NCBI GenBank assembly: GCA_963590435.1
Contig: CAVAPG010000070.1
Coordinates: 1-8,247, forward strand
Length of the DNA: 8,247 bases
Direction: 5' to 3'
From: F23-B02 sp963590435
GTDB lineage: Bacteria > Bacillota > Clostridia > Oscillospirales > Oscillospiraceae
The notes below the pieces were generated by a model that had not been told where the DNA came from, did no database searches, and saw only the letters and a list, made by a program, of their open reading frames with translations. Below are positions 5,666-8,247 of this stretch, one piece after another. Numbering within the stretch: position 1 is the first letter of the stretch; each line of letters opens with the position of its first letter. Made by a program: the position numbers and the translations under genes.

Positions 5666-6598
5666 TCACACACCGCCCTTCTGCGATTTGAGTCCGAGCC
5701 GCCGCTTTATCATCGGCATCTGACCTTTAAGATAGGGTATCGAGATTGCGAGAATAACGATGACGGAGGATATGAGCTTGAGCATGAATGCCGGCATATC
5801 AAAGCGCAGTGCGATCGTATAGACCAGTCTGAACAGAATCGAGCCGAGGACAACACCCACGGCTCGGGTGAATATGCCGCCGCGCCCCATGATAACGCCG
5901 CCGATGAGCAGCGATGCAAGCGCGATTGTAACCATGCCGGTTCCGATGTTTATATCGACGGCCTTCTGCGACTGCGCCAGCAGGCAGCCGGACAGGGCCG
6001 TGAACGAGCCTGCGATGCACAGGCCGACAATGGTCGTGAACACGGTGTTTATCGAGGATGAGCGCACCATGTCGGGGTTATTTCCCGTTGCCCTTATCGC
6101 AAGGCCCAGACGCGTTTTCAGAAACAGCGTCAGCAGAATTAAAATAACTATAACGGCGATGAGTGCAACCGCGAGCTTATACTGCTTTTCAAAGGCCGTG
6201 CCCTCAAGAAGATCCTTCATCATCGTAAAGACGGTGTCGGCCTTGTTCATGTTCAGCAGCGATGAGCCGCCCATGATTGCGATGTTTATCGAATAAAGTC
6301 CGGTGTTGACGATGATGCCTGCCAGCAGACTTTCGACGCCGAGCTTGGTTTGCAGTATTGCGGTTATGAAGCCCGAGCACACGCCGGCGGCCATCGCGGC
6401 GGGTATCGCAAGATACGGATGCCCCGAGAGTACAACCACGGCACCGACCGCGGCGCCCAGTGTGAAGCAGCCGTCGGTCGACAGGTCGCAGACATTGAGC
6501 ATGCTGTAGCTCAAATACAGTGCGAGCACCGTCAGCGAGCAGATAAGTCCCAGCTCAAGCGCTGTCTGCCCGAGGCTCAGTATCGTTGCAATATCCAT
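5666..6598 (-). CDS. trpY: ABC transporter permease, tryptophan uptake (TrpY-like)
   Basis: The membrane-spanning subunit of the importer, 310 residues, from the BPD_transp_2 group of permeases (COG4120 type), which also includes branched-chain amino acid and sugar permeases. About eight to nine hydrophobic helices are visible. The segment LAIRATGNNPDMVRSSSINT (about 166-185) is the conserved cytoplasmic coupling region (the LA.RA.G.n pattern), and LGAAVGA and GLCIAGSFTALSGCLLAQ are typical helices. The protein ends in a basic tail (MIKRRLGLKSQKGG). The start is supported by AGAGG 7 bases before ATG. It lies 65 bp after trpX and 1 bp before trpZ. It contains no tryptophan. Confidence 0.92.
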   Translation of the reverse strand: MDIATILSLGQTALELGLICSLTVLALYLSYSMLNVCDLSTDGCFTLGAAVGAVVVLSGHPYLAIPAAMAAGVCSGFITAILQTKLGVESLLAGIIVNTGLYSINIAIMGGSSLLNMNKADTVFTMMKDLLEGTAFEKQYKLAVALIAVIVILILLTLFLKTRLGLAIRATGNNPDMVRSSSINTVFTTIVGLCIAGSFTALSGCLLAQSQKAVDINIGTGMVTIALASLLIGGVIMGRGGIFTRAVGVVLGSILFRLVYTIALRFDMPAFMLKLISSVIVILAISIPYLKGQMPMIKRRLGLKSQKGGV

Positions 6599-6614
6599 AT
6601 CGGTTCCTCTTTCT

Positions 6615-6638
6615 TATACTATATACTATATACTATAT
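6615..6638. repeat. Heptanucleotide tandem repeat TATACTA x3 between trpX and trpY
   Basis: Three perfect copies of TATACTA start at 6615, 6622 and 6629 and are followed by a partial TAT. They occupy the 65-bp gap between the trpX stop and the trpY start, ending about 5 bases from the trpY ribosome binding site. No hairpin of note accompanies them. A tract like this can change copy number by slippage, and it keeps the region AT-rich. Confidence 0.8.
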
Positions 6639-6663
6639 GCTGTAAGCTGTGCTGCCTTGCGTT

Positions 6664-7725
6664 TTACTGCTCGGCATCGCTGAAGCTCTCAGCGGTGGTG
6701 ATAGTGTTAATCTTGGTGCAGTAGGGCTCGAATGCGGCGGCGACGGTGTCGTAATCATAGCCGAGCTCTTCGCAGATTTCGGTGTTGATGGTTGCTGTGC
6801 CGTTATCGAAGGTCTTTACTGCGGTTGTTGCGGGGTCGGCGCCGTTGAGGAGAATGTCGGCGACCATGTTTGCAGTCTCAACGCCGAGGTTTGCGTAGTC
6901 AACGCCGTAGCCGAGGAATGCACCGTTGAGTGCGAAGGAGTCAGCGCCGGTGTAGTGGGGGATGCCTGCCTTGGCGAAGGTTTCGTAGATTGCAAGCTCT
7001 GCCTTCATGATGGAGTTATCCTGCGGAGTGAACACTGCGTCAACGCCGTCTGCTACCATTGCCTCTGCGGCGAGCATGACCTCGTCTGCGGTGGAGCCTG
7101 TGTGCTCAACAACCTCTACGCCCTTGTCGTTGAGGTATTTCTTTGCAGCTTCGATTGCGGATGTGGAAGAATCCTGGCCAACATCGTACAGAAGGCCGAT
7201 TTTCTTTGCGTCGGGGTCATTTGCGAAGATGAGATTCATGATTGCGTCCGTATCGAGATAATCGCTGGTGCCGGTGACATTTGCGCCCGGTGCATCGAGG
7301 CTTTCAACAAGCTCTGCACCGACAGGGTCGGAAACTGCGGAGAAAACAACGGGGATCTCGTTATCCTCGGTCAGTGCCTGCATGCGCATCGCAACGGGTG
7401 TCGCAACGCCGATCATGAGGTCAACGTCGTCTGCGATGAAGTTGGAGATTATCTGCTCCATAACGGTTGCATCGGCGTTGCAGTTATCATAGCTGATCTC
7501 GAAGGTAACGCCCTTCTCCTCGCCGATTGCCTTGAGCTGAGCCTGGATGTTTTCAACTATCTGGTTGAGGGATGCGTCATCGACATAGTTGCAGATGCCG
7601 ATCTTATAAACCTGTGCGCTGTCGTCACCGCTGTCGGTTCCCGTGCTGCCGCAGGCGCAGAGCGCAAATACCATTGTCAGTGCGCACACAAGTGCCAGTG
7701 CCTTTTTGATGATGCTGTTCTTCAT
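6664..7725 (-). CDS. trpX: ABC transporter substrate-binding lipoprotein, tryptophan (TrpX-like)
   Basis: The extracellular binding lipoprotein of the importer (ABC_sub_bind/COG2984 type, periplasmic-binding fold I), 353 residues. A lysine-bearing signal peptide and hydrophobic stretch (1-22) lead to LCAC, with Cys25 as the lipidation site, then a Ser/Gly/Asp-rich linker. The mature domain shows family motifs: YKIGICNYVDD (about 40-50), LMIGVATPVA, VFSAVSDPVGA and VTGTSDYLD. The start ATG is set by GGAGG at 7738-7734, 8 bases upstream. The frame stays open to about 7854, but that stretch is the T-box terminator and leader, so the longer form is rejected. The family is best known from TrpXYZ of Streptococcus; specificity here rests on the Trp T-box. 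The protein contains no tryptophan. Confidence 0.93.
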   Translation of the reverse strand: MKNSIIKKALALVCALTMVFALCACGSTGTDSGDDSAQVYKIGICNYVDDASLNQIVENIQAQLKAIGEEKGVTFEISYDNCNADATVMEQIISNFIADDVDLMIGVATPVAMRMQALTEDNEIPVVFSAVSDPVGAELVESLDAPGANVTGTSDYLDTDAIMNLIFANDPDAKKIGLLYDVGQDSSTSAIEAAKKYLNDKGVEVVEHTGSTADEVMLAAEAMVADGVDAVFTPQDNSIMKAELAIYETFAKAGIPHYTGADSFALNGAFLGYGVDYANLGVETANMVADILLNGADPATTAVKTFDNGTATINTEICEELGYDYDTVAAAFEPYCTKINTITTAESFSDAEQ

Positions 7726-7793
7726 TGTTTTTTCCTCCAAAAAATTTTTATTTTTTCGGGTGCAGATGGAGGGGAGCCGTTTTTTAACAAAAC

Positions 7794-7834
7794 AAAAAAA
7801 GCAGCCTCCTATCCCACAATGGGACAAGAGCTGC
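7794..7834 (-). terminator. Regulated terminator of the T-box leader
   Basis: On the minus strand the arm beginning GCAGCTCTTGTCCCA (7834-7820) pairs with TGGGATAGGAGGCTGC (7816-7801) as a 15-bp stem with one bulged G, two G-T wobbles and loop TTG, followed by TTTTTTT (7800-7794). Its 5' arm shares the GCTCTTGTCCC segment with the antiterminator, so the two folds exclude each other. Confidence 0.93.
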
Positions 7835-8067
7835 GCTCCTGCGATACCACCCAAATTGACGAAAAATTCGTCCGCTCGCTTATGCGTACCATCATACGCA
7901 TCCCGATTGATAACGGGAGGGATCCCGTCGGCATCTACTCAGACTCAAAGCCCTTTCAAGCCGCCCTCCGAAGTCCATTCACTCCGCACCGACGACCGCG
8001 ATCACACCGCCCGCGATTCTCTTAACGTCAGCTTCCCGAAGCTACTACTCTTCGTCACTGGTTTGAT
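7794..8067 (-). promoter_or_regulatory. T-box riboswitch, tRNA-Trp responsive, upstream of trpXYZ
   Basis: A leader RNA that senses uncharged tRNA and permits transcription only when the amino acid is scarce. Stem I folds by eye: a k-turn (GTGA near 8058-8055 with GAG near 7969-7967), lower helix CGAAG (8054-8050)/CTTCG (7973-7969), specifier loop AGTAGTAG opposite TGAA-TGG-A, upper helices CTTCG/CGGAG and CTGACG/CGTCGG, an AG-rich bulge TTAAGAGAAT, and distal loop GGCGGTGTGAT closed by CGCG/CGCG. The specifier codon at 7977-7975 is TGG, followed by the usual A: tryptophan. Further hairpins sit at 7928-7913, 7901-7882 and 7872-7858. The T-box GGGTGGTATCGC is at 7852-7841. The antiterminator pairs GGG (7852-7850) with CCC (7823-7821) and AGGAGC with GCTCTT, leaving TGGT free for the tRNA 3' end. 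Confidence 0.95.
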
Positions 8068-8073
8068 GTTTGC

Positions 8074-8101
8074 ATTATAGCACCTGATTTTCCGTTGTCA
8101 A
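8074..8101 (-). promoter_or_regulatory. Promoter of the T-box-trpXYZ operon
   Basis: On the minus strand the perfect hexamers TTGACA (8101-8096) and TATAAT (8079-8074) are separated by 16 bp. Transcription should begin near 8067, just before stem I of the T-box, so initiation is probably constitutive and strong, with control left to the riboswitch. Confidence 0.93.
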
Positions 8102-8142
8102 GCCCCGAATTTAAATTTTTTCTTCCGTGAGTGTCGGCTAAG

Positions 8143-8247
8143 CAAGCATATAACCGACTGCGCAGCAAGTACGGCAACCACTCAGTCATCTTCGCAGACA
8201 GCTCCCCTTACACAGGGGAGCCAAGGGCGTGGGTTTTACTCATGCCG
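8143..8247 (-). repeat. Dispersed structured intergenic repeat, unit C (inverted)
   Basis: Read on the minus strand this copy starts GGCATGAGTAAAACCC, then GCCCTTGGCTCCCCTGTGTA, the second hairpin region GTCTGCGAAGATGAC, GTGGTTGC, and CAGTCGGTTATATGCTTG. Hairpin 1 is intact (CTCCCCT/AGGGGAG), but hairpin 2 keeps only its outer GTC/GAC pairing, so this copy is partly decayed. It lies about 40 bp upstream of the trp operon promoter and opposes unit B. The copy may continue past the window end. Confidence 0.75.

Noticed and set aside
7726..7854. N-terminal extension of TrpX to 396 residues
   Set aside because: The extension would translate the T-box terminator hairpin. The internal ATG at 7725 has GGAGG at the right distance and begins a normal lipoprotein signal peptide.
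7951..7964. Specifier codon in the second GAAAGGG segment of the T-box leader
   Set aside because: CGAAG can pair imperfectly with the CTTTG that follows this segment, but its pairing with CTTCG at 7973-7969 is perfect and places TGG-A in the specifier position with GAG of the k-turn next to it.
6649..8025. A long + strand open frame of 458 codons opposite trpX and the T-box
   Set aside because: It is antisense to a well-supported gene and riboswitch. Its composition, very rich in Cys, Val and Gly, is that of a shadow frame, and it runs through the T-box leader.

Overview
The window looks like chromosomal DNA from an anaerobic Firmicute of class Clostridia, probably a gut Oscillospiraceae/Ruminococcaceae-type organism. 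The basis is a rubrerythrin, an EFR1-type flavodoxin/ferredoxin protein, strong GGAGG ribosome binding sites, a T-box riboswitch, TTGACA/TATAAT promoters, and short structured GC-rich intergenic repeats of the kind common in these genomes. I assign no species.

Layout. Positions 1-369 hold three units of a dispersed, hairpin-rich repeat and no credible gene. A rubrerythrin gene follows on the + strand (506-1048) with its own promoter and terminator. Next is an independently promoted EFR1-family flavodoxin/2x[4Fe-4S] gene (1171-1926). A bidirectional terminator (1937-1965) separates these from a long run of minus-strand genes. Read in their own direction these are trpX-trpY-trpZ (7725 down to 4879), a PIG-V-like polytopic membrane glycosyltransferase (4758-3418), secG (3319-3083) and the translationally coupled azlC-azlD pair (3022-1983). 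A fourth copy of the dispersed repeat, inverted relative to the one at 266-369, closes the window (8143-8247).

The best-supported regulatory unit is the tryptophan uptake operon. A consensus promoter (TTGACA, 16 bp, TATAAT) drives a leader of about 270 nt. The leader folds by eye into a T-box riboswitch with Trp specifier codon TGG, the distal loop GGCGGTGTGAT, a T-box sequence GGGTGGTATCGC, and mutually exclusive antiterminator and terminator. Uncharged tRNA-Trp should allow readthrough into a lipoprotein (TrpX), a permease (TrpY) and an ATPase (TrpZ). The three proteins together contain one tryptophan in about 924 residues, which suits an operon expressed during tryptophan starvation. A hairpin terminator at 4818-4846 ends the operon.

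The remaining genes are ordinary: oxidative-stress defence (rubrerythrin), electron transfer of unknown substrate (EFR1), protein export (SecG), branched-chain amino acid export (AzlCD) and an unassigned glycosyltransferase. I found no phage, insertion sequence, CRISPR, toxin-antitoxin or defence system, and no convincing new multi-gene system. The points most worth a second look are the compensatory changes in the repeat hairpins, the two palindromes over the rubrerythrin promoter, the near absence of Trp codons in trpXYZ, the TGGT tRNA-end pairing element, and a heptamer tandem repeat between trpX and trpY.
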